From positions 166,816-209,780 of the forward strand of contig NZ_JARGOQ010000001.1 in the NCBI RefSeq assembly GCF_029233945.1: a DNA stretch of 42,965 nt. The letters run 5' to 3'. This DNA comes from Sneathiella sp. (lineage in GTDB: Bacteria; Pseudomonadota; Alphaproteobacteria; Sneathiellales; Sneathiellaceae). A model generated the notes under the pieces. The model saw nothing but the letters and a program-made list of their open reading frames with translations. It did not search any database and had not been told where the DNA came from. Made by a program: the position numbers and the translations under genes. Of the stretch, positions 9,941 through 18,300 are shown in pieces. Each line of letters opens with the position of its first letter. The stretch's first letter is position 1.

Positions 9941-9966
9941 GTTAGAGAATAATTCTGAACTTTCGC

Positions 9967-10584
9967 TTAATCATCAGACAGGAGGGAGCGGATGGGGGCG
10001 AAACTTCGCCTATGTTGTGGTGTGATGCCGAATTCACGCAATCCCTTGCGGTGCCGTGCCGTGCCGTATCCGGCATTTTTCTCCCATTCGTACTGCGGAT
10101 AGACCTCTGCCAATGCGCACATTTTCCGATCTCGTGTCACTTTTGCCACTATCGAGGCGGCTGCTATGGAGAGGGAACGACCGTCGCCTCTAACAATCAA
10201 ACGGCTCGGAATGCCAAGTTTCGGGTCCCGGTTTCCATCGACAAGGGCGATGTCGGGACGGGTGGGAAGGGCCTCCATCGCGCGGCGCATGGCAAGCAGG
10301 CTTGCCTGCAGAATATTATGCTGGTCAATCTCCTGGACACTGGCTTCCCCGGTGCCGACAAACGATGTCGCAAAGATTGCATCGAATAGCGCTTCGCGTT
10401 TTGCCTTTGACAGCTTCTTGCTGTCCTGGATACCGTCCGGGATATTGTTTTGGTCAAGAATGACCGCTGCCGCGACGACCGGGCCGGCAAACGGGCCCCG
10501 GCCGACTTCATCGATACCTGCGACGCGCCCTGTTTCAAGCATCTCAAGGGATAAATCAGGGAATTTTGCAACTGCTCGGGACAT
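9967..10584 (-). CDS. rnhB: ribonuclease HII
   Basis: Endonuclease that cuts the RNA strand of RNA-DNA hybrids and removes misincorporated ribonucleotides (205 aa). Catalytic carboxylates are visible as Asp25-Glu26 in GIDEVGRGPFAGP, Asp116 in ALVDGN and Asp134 in VRGDGRSLSIAAASI. The conserved DSKKLS and AKVTRD segments are present, and the C-terminus has the usual KNAGYGTARH-type motif. Length is normal. The ATG at 10584 is preceded by GAGGGAG, slightly close to the start. It lies 26 bp after the radical SAM gene and upstream of ccrM, an arrangement I recognise from other alphaproteobacteria. Confidence 0.96.
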   Translation of the reverse strand: MSRAVAKFPDLSLEMLETGRVAGIDEVGRGPFAGPVVAAAVILDQNNIPDGIQDSKKLSKAKREALFDAIFATSFVGTGEASVQEIDQHNILQASLLAMRRAMEALPTRPDIALVDGNRDPKLGIPSRLIVRGDGRSLSIAAASIVAKVTRDRKMCALAEVYPQYEWEKNAGYGTARHRKGLREFGITPQHRRSFAPIRSLLSDD

Positions 10585-10610
10585 GCTCCCTCATTAGCAT
10601 GTGCCAGACA

Positions 10611-11705
10611 CTAAAATAAATTCATTTGTCGCTTATCGCGATCCGGCTTCATGAAAAGGTCGGTCGCAAGGTCATATTTCCTGCCATCAAAGCCGAGTTG
10701 CTGACAGGCGAGACGAAATCTTTTGTTGATAAGCGCAGCGTAAGGCCCGGTGCCAACCATGCGCTTTCCAAACTCCGCATCGTAATCCTTCCCGCCCCGG
10801 GTCGAGCGGACAAGTTTCATTACCCGCGCGGCTCTGTCCGGGAAATTTTCCAAGAGCCAGTTTTCAAAGAGGCCCGCCACATCGAACGGGAGGCGGAGCA
10901 GAAGATAGATTGCACTGGACGCCCCCCTGGCCTTCGCTTCCATCAAAATGCGTTCAAGTTCATGATCATTCAGACCTGGTATCATGGGGGAGGCCTGAAC
11001 AAGTGTCTTAACCCCAGCTTTGCTTAAAGTTTCAATCGCGGCAAGCCGTTTATGCGGTGCGCTGGCCCTTGGTTCCATAACGCGGGCGAGATGTTTATCC
11101 AGTGTGGTCACGGATATGCCGACGGACACAAGGTTGTCTTTTGCAAGCGGGGCCAGAAGATCCAGATCACGCAAAACAAGATCGGATTTGGTCGTGATTG
11201 TGAAAGGATGCCGGGTCTTGGCCAGCAGCTTGATAATCTCCCGTGTAATCTTAAGCTTCTTCTCGATCGGCTGATAGGGATCTGTATTCGTGCCGAGCGC
11301 GATGGGTTTACACTGATAGGAGGGACGGGATATCTCGACGGCCAGTAGCTCCGCCGCGTTCGGCTTGGCGAACAGCTTGCTTTCGAAATCGAGGCCAGCG
11401 GAAAGATTCATATAGCCATGGCTCGGCCTCGCGTAGCAATAAATGCATCCATGCTCACAGCCGCGGTAGGCGTTTACGGACCGGTCAAAGGGAAGGTCGG
11501 GCGACATATTCCGGCTGAGGATGGATTTTGGCCGCTCAATCGTGACCGTCGTTTTTAGCCTCTCAGTATCGTCCTCATGAGCAACGTCCCAGCCATCGTC
11601 AATAAAATCCCGTTCGGAAAGCTCAAACCGGCCATCCGGATTGGCGGTGGCACCGCGTCCGTGCCGCTTGTTTTTATCAAAAGGGATGACCTGATTGTCC
11701 TGCAT
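10611..11705 (-). CDS. PA0069-family radical SAM protein
   Basis: Radical S-adenosylmethionine protein (364 aa) of the spore-photoproduct-lyase-like PA0069 group; substrate unknown. The cluster motif is Cys83-x3-Cys87-x2-Cys90 in RGCEHGCIYCYARP, and the segment SHGYMNLSAGLDFE follows, as is usual in this family. Downstream are LGTNTDPYQPIE and the strand pattern of a partial TIM barrel. I chose the ATG at 11705 (MQDNQVIPF); an in-frame TTG 30 bases upstream is possible but has no better ribosome site. It is the first gene of the minus-strand group with rnhB and ccrM and is divergent from the surface-antigen-like gene. Role in nucleic acid repair is only a guess from distant homology. Confidence 0.88.
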   Translation of the reverse strand: MQDNQVIPFDKNKRHGRGATANPDGRFELSERDFIDDGWDVAHEDDTERLKTTVTIERPKSILSRNMSPDLPFDRSVNAYRGCEHGCIYCYARPSHGYMNLSAGLDFESKLFAKPNAAELLAVEISRPSYQCKPIALGTNTDPYQPIEKKLKITREIIKLLAKTRHPFTITTKSDLVLRDLDLLAPLAKDNLVSVGISVTTLDKHLARVMEPRASAPHKRLAAIETLSKAGVKTLVQASPMIPGLNDHELERILMEAKARGASSAIYLLLRLPFDVAGLFENWLLENFPDRAARVMKLVRSTRGGKDYDAEFGKRMVGTGPYAALINKRFRLACQQLGFDGRKYDLATDLFMKPDRDKRQMNLF

Positions 11706-11825
11706 GATTTTAAGATACCCAATTTTAAAGAACAAAACAAGAACAAATTAATAAACGGTGATGCGACCGAATTCGAAATACCGGACGTATAACTAATATG
11801 TCGTCAAAGAGGAAGGAATGAGAAG

Positions 11826-12503
11826 ATGCGAAAACTCGGAATTCTCCTGCTTGGGATGATACTGTTCGGTAGCTTTTCGGTTGCACACGCTGATAGCTGG
11901 CACAGCAGCAAGCACGGCTCTGTGTCGAAGGGATCGAAGGGGCACGGTTCCGCCGTATATGGCAAAGGCCACAAGCAAAAGCCGGATACCGGGCGGAATA
12001 TTACCTATGGCCCACAACATTCAAAGAAAAAATATGTTCATAAGCCGCCGTCGAAGGGACAAGCGGCGCACAAATGGCCTGCGCCGAAGGTGGCGTATGT
12101 GAAGCCGCAGCATAAGCCTTACTACAAAAAACCTTATCACAAGTCATACCGGCCGAAATATGTCTATGTAAAACCTGTCTATGTGCCCCGCTATTACGGT
12201 TATCATCCATACCGGGGATACTACTGGCCATTCGTTAACGTACGCTTTGTGGTCAATCTCACGTCACGCCAGATTGAACATCATCATCAGGCGTTATATT
12301 CCGCCCTGGATGCGCCCGTCGGGCATGTCACGACATGGCGCGATGGCGGCCAAAGCGGAAGTATTGTCATCCTTCGGGACGGGTATGATGCCTATGGTAA
12401 TCTCTGTAAGCAATATAGACAGACCCTGACTTACCGCGGACATGTGACAAGCAGTGTGGAGACATCCTGTCTGTCACAGGACGGATATTGGATCTCTGTT
12501 TGA
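11826..12503 (+). CDS. secreted basic His/Lys/Tyr-rich protein with surface-antigen-like C-terminal domain
   Basis: A 225-aa exported protein of unknown function. Residues 1-22 form a Sec signal peptide ending AHA. Residues 23 to about 135 are low-complexity and very basic, with repeated KPYYKK, KSYRPK, YVKPVYV units rich in Lys, His, Tyr and Pro. The last 80 residues resemble the 17-kDa surface antigen / RT0821-Lpp0805 domain: QALYSALDAPVGHVTTW, GSIVILRDGYDAYGNLCKQYRQT, ETSCLSQDGYW. The two cysteines in that part (in NLCKQY and TSCLSQ) match those of the family. The domain usually sits in a lipoprotein, but no lipobox is visible here. Divergent from the radical SAM gene, convergent with the PilZ gene. 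Confidence 0.72.
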   Translation: MRKLGILLLGMILFGSFSVAHADSWHSSKHGSVSKGSKGHGSAVYGKGHKQKPDTGRNITYGPQHSKKKYVHKPPSKGQAAHKWPAPKVAYVKPQHKPYYKKPYHKSYRPKYVYVKPVYVPRYYGYHPYRGYYWPFVNVRFVVNLTSRQIEHHHQALYSALDAPVGHVTTWRDGGQSGSIVILRDGYDAYGNLCKQYRQTLTYRGHVTSSVETSCLSQDGYWISV

Positions 12504-12522
12504 TGCGTAGATGAAATCAGTT

Positions 12523-12556
12523 AGCGCGGAAATTCCAAAAACGGGGATTCCGTGCT
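12523..12556. terminator. imperfect hairpin between convergent genes, possible bidirectional terminator
   Basis: The arms 12523-12536 and 12544-12556 pair over about 13 positions, with two G-T pairs and one bulged A, around a seven-base A-rich loop. It lies between the convergent stops of the surface-antigen-like gene (12503) and the PilZ gene, and overlaps the latter's stop codon. On the plus strand it is followed by ATCCTTTT, a weak T run. On the minus strand there is no clear T run, so it would act mainly for the plus-strand gene. Confidence 0.4.
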
Positions 12557-12914
12557 ATCCTTTTGCAAGCTGGGTCAGACGATGCATGCTGGCCTTTTCA
12601 AGAAAATCATAGGCGATTTCATCCAGCTTATTGAAGCTGAAGGCAACCTGGTTCTTTCCGACCAGAATACGTGTCACGACGGCGATGGAGTTGGTGGTTG
12701 CGGTTCTGCTCGTATCGTAGGCGATTTGCCGGACGGAAACCTTTTCGCCAACAGGCGGACGCCCCGCAAAATCATCTATACGGAACCCCCCGAGACTCCA
12801 GTCATAGGTAGCGAACTCAAGGTTTCCCAGCGTGAGATGAAGCTTTGGAACCTCAAAGCGTCGATCTTTGCGGTTATGCCCGCGATATCCTGTAGTGATA
12901 AAAATACGTTTCAT
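12555..12914 (-). CDS. PilZ-domain protein
   Basis: Small single-domain protein (119 aa), probably a cyclic-di-GMP receptor. The two ligand-binding motifs of PilZ are present: Arg15-x3-Arg19 (RKDRR) and Asp38-x-Ser40-x2-Gly43 (DWSLGG), with spacing as in the family. The rest fits the six-stranded beta barrel (GEKVSVRQI, NSIAVVTRILVG, VAFSFNKLDEI) and a C-terminal helix. It stands alone between the surface-antigen-like gene and moaB, with a 108-bp gap to moaB. No output domain is attached, so it would act by binding another protein. No diguanylate cyclase or phosphodiesterase is in the window. Confidence 0.82.
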   Translation of the reverse strand: MKRIFITTGYRGHNRKDRRFEVPKLHLTLGNLEFATYDWSLGGFRIDDFAGRPPVGEKVSVRQIAYDTSRTATTNSIAVVTRILVGKNQVAFSFNKLDEIAYDFLEKASMHRLTQLAKG

Positions 12915-13022
12915 TTCGATTTCTAGATCCCGTTTCAGGGCATGTGCTGAAACATCTTAGCGACCTAAAAATTAAAATTGAGTTGCCTTCAGGCGGAAAT
13001 TTGTGATTTCAGATCAATCGGT

Positions 13023-13571
13023 TCAGCTTTTCGATCGCTTTTCATGCTCCTGCAGCCGATCAAACAGCTCGACAAAATTACAGGGCATAAATCGATAGTC
13101 GAGTTGATGAATAAGGATATCGTCCCATGCATCCTTCACCGCGCCGGTCGAGCCGGGAAGCGCAAACAGATAGGTGCCGCGCGCGACCCCGGCGCTTGCC
13201 CGGGACTGAATGGTTGAGGTGCCGATTTTCTGATAGCTCAGCATGCGAAAGAGCTCTCCAAAGCCGGGGATCTCTTTTTCATACAGTGCATCGAAAGCCT
13301 CCGGGGTTACGTCTCGTCCTGTCATACCTGTACCTCCGGTCGAGATAACGACATCGATATTGTCATCTTCAATCCAGTGAGTGACGGCATTCTGGATATC
13401 GTCAATCTCGTCATGGACGATCTTCCTGTCGGCGAGGGTGTGACCGGCGGCCTCCAGCCGATCAACGAGAGTTTTACCTGACGTGTCTTCCGCCAGGCCG
13501 CGACTGTCCGATACGGTAAGGACGGCGATCCGTACCGAGATAAAGGGGCGGGATGTGTCAATTCCGGGCAT
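13023..13571 (-). CDS. moaB: MoaB-type molybdenum cofactor biosynthesis protein
   Basis: Molybdopterin adenylyltransferase-like protein of the MoaB/Mog fold (182 aa), acting in molybdenum cofactor synthesis. Hallmarks are IAVLTVSDSR near the N-terminus, VVISTGGTGMTGRDVTPEA (GGTG at 79-82) and the second loop ALPGSTGAVKDAWD. I chose the ATG at 13571 (MPGIDTSRPF), which overlaps the upstream lytic transglycosylase by 14 bp, so the two are probably translated from one transcript. The open frame continues upstream within that gene, but this part has no family similarity. No other molybdenum genes are in the window. MoaB and Mog cannot be separated cleanly by eye. Confidence 0.9.
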   Translation of the reverse strand: MPGIDTSRPFISVRIAVLTVSDSRGLAEDTSGKTLVDRLEAAGHTLADRKIVHDEIDDIQNAVTHWIEDDNIDVVISTGGTGMTGRDVTPEAFDALYEKEIPGFGELFRMLSYQKIGTSTIQSRASAGVARGTYLFALPGSTGAVKDAWDDILIHQLDYRFMPCNFVELFDRLQEHEKRSKS

Positions 13572-15333
13572 TGTCCGCGATCTCGTTTTCCCAGTGATCC
13601 AATTGTTGATACTCGGGCCATTCACCCCGCGCCATTTGATCAAGCGCAGGCAGGTCCTGACCCATACGATGCCTGTAAATCCAGAAATTTGTCAAAACCC
13701 TTTTTATGAAATTCCGGGTTTCCTTGCTTGGCATCGCCTCAATAAAGAAAAGCGGGTCATCATTATATTTGGTTTCCGACTTCCATTTTTTCAGATTTCC
13801 GGGCCCTCCGTTATAGGCTGCAGTCAGGTTGAAGAGATTGGTGTCGACATCTTTATATTTCATCAGATAGGTCAGATATTTCTGGCCAAGCTCAAGATTA
13901 TAGGCCGGATCGAAAAGCTTTTTGTTATTCCTGTTGCGAAGTGACCTGTCGCCGGAAAGATAGCTCGCCGTGGATGGCATGATCTGCATCAGGCCTTTTG
14001 CGCCGGCGCCGCTTCGCGCCAAAGAATAAAATCCGGATTCCTGCCGCATAAAGGCGTAGAGCAGCGCACGATCCACCTTGAAGCCGTTCTTCGGGTGCCA
14101 TTTCGGCATTGGGTAGATTGCAGCGTCCCAGGCTTCATCTTTATTTTCCCAAAGATAGAGGCCAATGCGCATGGCGACGGAGGGTGCTCCGATTTGCTCC
14201 GATAGGGCCAGCAGCAGTGGAGCAAGCTTGTCATTCGCGCTTGGAAAGGCAGCGCGTAACTCCTGTGCGGCTAGGTCATATAGCCCTATTTCACTTAAAG
14301 CGACCGCGCGTTTGGCTGACGGGATTTTAAGCAGCCACGCGATTTGCTCTGAATTTAGCCGTGGCAGGTTCCAACTGAAAGGTTTCTCGACACCAAGCTG
14401 GCGCAGCGCAAGCAGTCCGTAAAATGTGCGCGGCTGGCTCGCCGTTCGTTCAAGAAAAAGATATGCCTTTTCAGGCTCGCCAAGTTTCAGATAGGCGCGC
14501 GATGCCCACCAATTAGCGGCGGTGTAGTTCCAGTCTGAAATTCGGCTGACGTCCGCCAATGCCGCAAAATGTTCCGCGGCCTTGTCAATACGGCCCATAC
14601 GCCAGGCGGCAAGCCCGGCGGTCCAATCGGCAAGCGGAACATATTTGCGGGAATTTTTGAGTGCCGCCTCGGCAAATTCAATCGCCTGTTCATCGCGAGC
14701 ATAGAGGAAATAGCTTTTCGCGATCTTTTCCCGAAGCTGGTCGAGTTCCACCTGATCGAGCAGCTTCCTGATCTTTTTCTGCCGGAGATATTTCACTGCA
14801 TTGGTTGGCTGATCCCGGTAAAGGTACCGGTTGACTACGCGTTTCGCATGAGCGACATCATTGCGCGTTTGGGCCGATCTTTTGCGGCTACTTTTGTAGG
14901 AGCGGGAGAGGAAGACAGGCTGGCCGGGGCCGGTCCCGCCCAGATAACGTCCATTCAAGGGCTTGGACAAGGGTTTCCATCCTTTAATCCGACGGCTCTT
15001 AGCCAGCTTGTAAAGACGGTGCGCACCCGGATGGTCGTAATAGGCCTTCATCCAAAGATGAAGTTCCTCATAGCTTGCCCGGTACTTTGTCGGGTGCATA
15101 TAGCGCTGAAACCTGACATGACCGAGAAGAATATTGTCTGAGAGGCCCTTTATGAGTTTGTCCGCTTTCTTCCAGTGGCCCTGTTCCTGCAACGCAAATA
15201 TTTCGCGATATCCTTCCGCATCCGCAAGCGAGAGAACAGAGGGAACGTCGCGTGCCATAGCAGGCGAGCCCGTCAAAACGACGGCGGAAATCAACAGCGC
15301 CATCGAGGCGATCAATCTGGGGATATTCTTCAT
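13558..15333 (-). CDS. slt: soluble lytic murein transglycosylase
   Basis: Periplasmic peptidoglycan lytic transglycosylase (591 aa), cutting the MurNAc-GlcNAc bond to give anhydro-muropeptides. The start is ATG 15333 (MKNIPRLIASMALL), giving a Sec signal peptide that ends in AMA; an upstream in-frame TTG is less likely. Residues about 30-410 are an alpha-helical superhelix of TPR/SLT-like repeats. The catalytic goose-type lysozyme domain follows, with the acid Glu432 in MRQESGFYSLARS, then GLMQIMPSTA and AAYNGGPGN. A short C-terminal helical part includes FWIYRHRMGQ. It is followed by moaB (overlap) and preceded by the UDG-like gene 69 bp upstream. Confidence 0.93.
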   Translation of the reverse strand: MKNIPRLIASMALLISAVVLTGSPAMARDVPSVLSLADAEGYREIFALQEQGHWKKADKLIKGLSDNILLGHVRFQRYMHPTKYRASYEELHLWMKAYYDHPGAHRLYKLAKSRRIKGWKPLSKPLNGRYLGGTGPGQPVFLSRSYKSSRKRSAQTRNDVAHAKRVVNRYLYRDQPTNAVKYLRQKKIRKLLDQVELDQLREKIAKSYFLYARDEQAIEFAEAALKNSRKYVPLADWTAGLAAWRMGRIDKAAEHFAALADVSRISDWNYTAANWWASRAYLKLGEPEKAYLFLERTASQPRTFYGLLALRQLGVEKPFSWNLPRLNSEQIAWLLKIPSAKRAVALSEIGLYDLAAQELRAAFPSANDKLAPLLLALSEQIGAPSVAMRIGLYLWENKDEAWDAAIYPMPKWHPKNGFKVDRALLYAFMRQESGFYSLARSGAGAKGLMQIMPSTASYLSGDRSLRNRNNKKLFDPAYNLELGQKYLTYLMKYKDVDTNLFNLTAAYNGGPGNLKKWKSETKYNDDPLFFIEAMPSKETRNFIKRVLTNFWIYRHRMGQDLPALDQMARGEWPEYQQLDHWENEIADNARN

Positions 15334-15402
15334 AGACCAGACAATAAAAATAAAATGCGACCTACAGGGTAAGTTCAACCCGTTAGGAAAAGGTTATCGT
15401 TG

Positions 15403-16203
15403 TTATTCCATTTCTGCCTTCAGGCTGAGCAGGTCCGCCCAGGCAAGCTTTTTAGATCCTGGTTGGTCAATCAGAAAGGCCGGATGAAAAATCGGCAGTA
15501 TTCTTGCGTGAACTTCACTAATTTGCAAATCATTCCACACCCCCCTGAGCCTGTTGATGCCCGTCTTCTTATCCAGCAGGTATCCCGCCGCTTCCCCACA
15601 GGCCAGGATAAAATCGGGATTAGCCAGCTCTATATGGCGAAGGGCGAAGGGCAGACACAAGGCGCGCTCTTCTTCCGTCGGAGCCCTCCCACCCGGAGGC
15701 CGCCAAGGAATCGCACTTGCAAGATAGACGTCACTGCGTTCAAGGCCGATAGCTGCCAGCATCCTATCAAGTAATTGCCCGGCAGTGCCGGAGAAGGGCA
15801 GGCCGCTCCGATCCTCATCACTGGAGGGTTGCCGGTCGATGATCATGAGTTTCGCAGCTGGGCTGCCCTCGGCAAAGACTGTATGGCTCGCTAGTTTTTT
15901 AAGGGCGCAATGCTCGAATTTCTCAAGGGCGGCGCGCAGCGCGTCGATGGTCTCGCAGGCTGCAGCAATCTCCTGTGCCGCGCGTATTCCTTCCGCGAGG
16001 GACGGAACGGACGTATTCGGTGCGGCCGAATTCTGCCGGATTGGTTTGGTGATGAGGGCTGCCTGGGAAGGCGCTGCGGTGGGTGACGCTGATTGCTGTT
16101 TAGGAAGCTGATAGCGATTAACCGGCTCTTCGCCGATAGTCTCTGTTACTCCCGCGTCAAGATAGAAGCGAAGCAGTGCCGCCATGTCAGTTTCCGATTG
16201 CAT
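15403..16203 (-). CDS. family-4-type uracil-DNA glycosylase homologue with degenerate motif A
   Basis: Uracil-DNA glycosylase superfamily protein (266 aa). An N-terminal extension of about 90 residues rich in Ala, Pro and Ser precedes the domain. Recognisable parts are HTVFAEGSP, DEDRSGLPFSGTAGQLLD (129-146), YLASAIPWRPPGGRAPTEEE and the His motif FHPAFL (His240). Two of the four iron-sulfur cysteines of the canonical family remain (Cys99, Cys183); the others read Lys102 and Trp167. I recall the Trp form in other alphaproteobacteria. Unusually, motif A, normally GEAPG, reads Asp123-Arg-Gln-Pro-Ser127, losing the conserved Gly and Glu. Activity may be lost or altered. ATG at 16203, divergent from etfQO. 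Confidence 0.82.
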   Translation of the reverse strand: MQSETDMAALLRFYLDAGVTETIGEEPVNRYQLPKQQSASPTAAPSQAALITKPIRQNSAAPNTSVPSLAEGIRAAQEIAAACETIDALRAALEKFEHCALKKLASHTVFAEGSPAAKLMIIDRQPSSDEDRSGLPFSGTAGQLLDRMLAAIGLERSDVYLASAIPWRPPGGRAPTEEERALCLPFALRHIELANPDFILACGEAAGYLLDKKTGINRLRGVWNDLQISEVHARILPIFHPAFLIDQPGSKKLAWADLLSLKAEME

Positions 16204-16526
16204 GCCATATCATAGCAGCCCTTTTTCCGGTTAGAGAAGATGGGCGGTGAAAGAATTTTATCGCGGAATGAAAACGCCTGATGAATCATATGCGCGCCGT
16301 ATTCCGGATCACCCGCGGATTTGGGGGAGTATTATCCGGGCAACACCATCCAAATGGCAGGAAACTGCCGTAATCCGTAGCAATCGGGATTGACGCGAAT
16401 TAAAAAAAATATAGTGTCGAGGGTAAATCAGCAGGATTGGGGTTGCCGGATCACCTTTGCCAAAGGCACCGGTTCAATGGTAGGTAACGGCTGTCAATCA
16501 GTCGGAAATATAAGAAGAGGCATTTG
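16204..16526. other. 323-bp divergent intergenic region
   Basis: Region between the UDG-like gene and etfQO, which should hold promoters for both. On the plus strand there is TTGACG (16390-16395) and an A-tract followed by TATAGT (16410-16415), but their 14-bp spacing is too short for a confident promoter. The ribosome site AAGAAGAGG precedes etfQO. A GTG-initiated open frame of 48 codons (16247-16393) is present without a ribosome site or recognisable similarity. No repeat, tRNA or hairpin terminator was seen. Confidence 0.5.
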
Positions 16527-18176
16527 ATGGAACGCGAATCTATGGAGTTTGATGTTGTTATTGTCGGTGGTGGTCCTGCCGGGTTGTCGGCGGCAATAAA
16601 GCTGCGCCAACTTAGTGCCGAGGCTGGCATTGACATATCGGTGTGCGTTCTTGAGAAAGGCTCCGAGATTGGGGCTCATATCCTTTCGGGGAATGTGTTT
16701 GAAACCCGGGCGCTGGATGAGTTGATTCCGGACTGGAAGGAAAAGGGAGCCCCGCTTAACACACCGGTCAAGTCTGAGAAATTCTTCTTCATGACCGAGT
16801 CGAGTGAGCTTCGGTTCCCGAACTTCCTACTACCAAAACAGCTGCATAACCATGGCAACTATATCATCAGCCTTGGCAATTTCTGCCGCTGGCTTGCGGA
16901 GCAGGCCGAAGCAATGGAAGTTGAGGTTTATCCGGGCTTTGCCGCCGCAGAAGTGCTCTATCACGACGACGGGAGTGTTAAAGGCGTCGCAACCGGCGAC
17001 ATGGGCGTTGGGCGCGACGGGGAGAACAAGGGCTCCTACGAGCCGGGCATGGAACTACATGCCAAATACACGCTCTTCGCGGAGGGTGTGCGCGGTTCTT
17101 TGACCAAAACTCTGTTCGAAAAATTCAACCTGCGTGAAAACTGTGATCCGCAGACCTTTGGCATCGGGATCAAGGAGCTGTGGGAACTGGACCCGGAGCA
17201 GCATAAGGAAGGCCAGATTTTCCACAGCTTTGGCTGGCCGCTTGACCGTAACACTTATGGCGGTTCCTTCGTTTATCATCTGGAAAACAATCAGGCCTAT
17301 GTTGGCTATGTTGTCGCGCTTGATTACGAAAACCCTTATTTGTCGCCATACGATGAATTTCAGAAGTTCAAGACCCATCCGATGATGAAGGAAATGCTGA
17401 AGGGCGGAAAGCGAATTTCATACGGCGCGCGGGCGATTAACGAAGGCGGCTTCCAGTCGGTGCCGGAACTCGTCTTCCCGGGTGGCGCATTGATTGGCTG
17501 TACTGCCGGTTTCCTGAATGTGCCGAAAATCAAGGGCTCCCATACCGCCATGAAATCGGGCATGATGGCTGCGGAAGCCATTGTCGCAGAAATGAAGCTG
17601 AATGCGGAAGCGCCCGCCAAGGTACTGGATACCTACCCGGCGCTTTATAAGGATTCATGGGTGCATGATGAGTTATACCGCGTCCGCAACAGCCGTCCCG
17701 CGTTTAAATGGGGGCTGCTTGCCGGAACGCTCTATACGGGCCTGGACCTCAAAATCCTGGGCGGAAAAACACCGTGGACGTTCAAGCATCATGATGATCA
17801 TTCGGCGCTGAAAAAGGCGAAGGATTGCGAGAAGATCGACTATCCGAAATATGATGGCGTATATACATTTGATAAACCGTCATCGGTATTCCTCTCTAAT
17901 ACCAACCATGAGGAAGATCAGCCGATCCATCTTACATTGAAGGATGATGGTGTCCCGGTTTCGGTAAATTATGCGGAATATGCCGGGCCGGAACAGCGCT
18001 TTTGCCCTGCGGGTGTGTATGAATTCCTGACGGACGATGATGGGTCCAATCCACGGCTTCAGATAAACGCGCAGAACTGCGTTCATTGCAAAACCTGTGA
18101 TATCAAGGATCCGACGCAGAATATCAACTGGGTCGTTCCTGAAGGCGGCGGCGGGCCAAACTATCCCAATATGTAA
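16527..18176 (+). CDS. etfD: electron transfer flavoprotein-ubiquinone oxidoreductase
   Basis: Inner-membrane-associated FAD and [4Fe-4S] enzyme (549 aa) that passes electrons from reduced ETF, fed by acyl-CoA and other dehydrogenases, to ubiquinone. The N-terminal FAD-binding loop is [13 protein letters not shown], followed by the usual [16 protein letters not shown]. The C-terminal cluster ligands are Cys493, Cys518, Cys521 and Cys524 ([21 protein letters not shown]). The segment [13 protein letters not shown] is also family-typical. The ATG at 16527 follows AAGAAGAGG. It would receive electrons from dehydrogenases such as the AidB-like enzyme further along, although that link is only functional inference; etfAB are not in the window. 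Confidence 0.96.
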   Translation: MERESMEFDVVIVGGGPAGLSAAIKLRQLSAEAGIDISVCVLEKGSEIGAHILSGNVFETRALDELIPDWKEKGAPLNTPVKSEKFFFMTESSELRFPNFLLPKQLHNHGNYIISLGNFCRWLAEQAEAMEVEVYPGFAAAEVLYHDDGSVKGVATGDMGVGRDGENKGSYEPGMELHAKYTLFAEGVRGSLTKTLFEKFNLRENCDPQTFGIGIKELWELDPEQHKEGQIFHSFGWPLDRNTYGGSFVYHLENNQAYVGYVVALDYENPYLSPYDEFQKFKTHPMMKEMLKGGKRISYGARAINEGGFQSVPELVFPGGALIGCTAGFLNVPKIKGSHTAMKSGMMAAEAIVAEMKLNAEAPAKVLDTYPALYKDSWVHDELYRVRNSRPAFKWGLLAGTLYTGLDLKILGGKTPWTFKHHDDHSALKKAKDCEKIDYPKYDGVYTFDKPSSVFLSNTNHEEDQPIHLTLKDDGVPVSVNYAEYAGPEQRFCPAGVYEFLTDDDGSNPRLQINAQNCVHCKTCDIKDPTQNINWVVPEGGGGPNYPNM

Positions 18177-18300
18177 AAAATTAGCCTGGATTTTTGGAAA
18201 TTTGTTTCATGCTGTTCGGAGACGCCCTACATACTATGGGAATGTTGCTTTCCCGGCGGGCCTTACGCCGGATCGAAAACCTAAAGGTAAGTTAACTGAA

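Noticed and set aside
16247-16393. GTG-initiated open frame of 48 codons between the UDG-like gene and etfQO
   Set aside because: No ribosome site, no recognisable motif, and an open frame of this length is expected by chance in such a region.
16390-16415. TTGACG and TATAGT before etfQO
   Set aside because: The 14-bp spacing is too short for a sigma70 promoter, although the A-tract between them is suggestive.
18253-18271. 6-bp GC-rich hairpin (CCGGCG/CGCCGG, loop of seven) before the TPR gene
   Set aside because: No T run follows and it may be chance; not called as a terminator or regulator.
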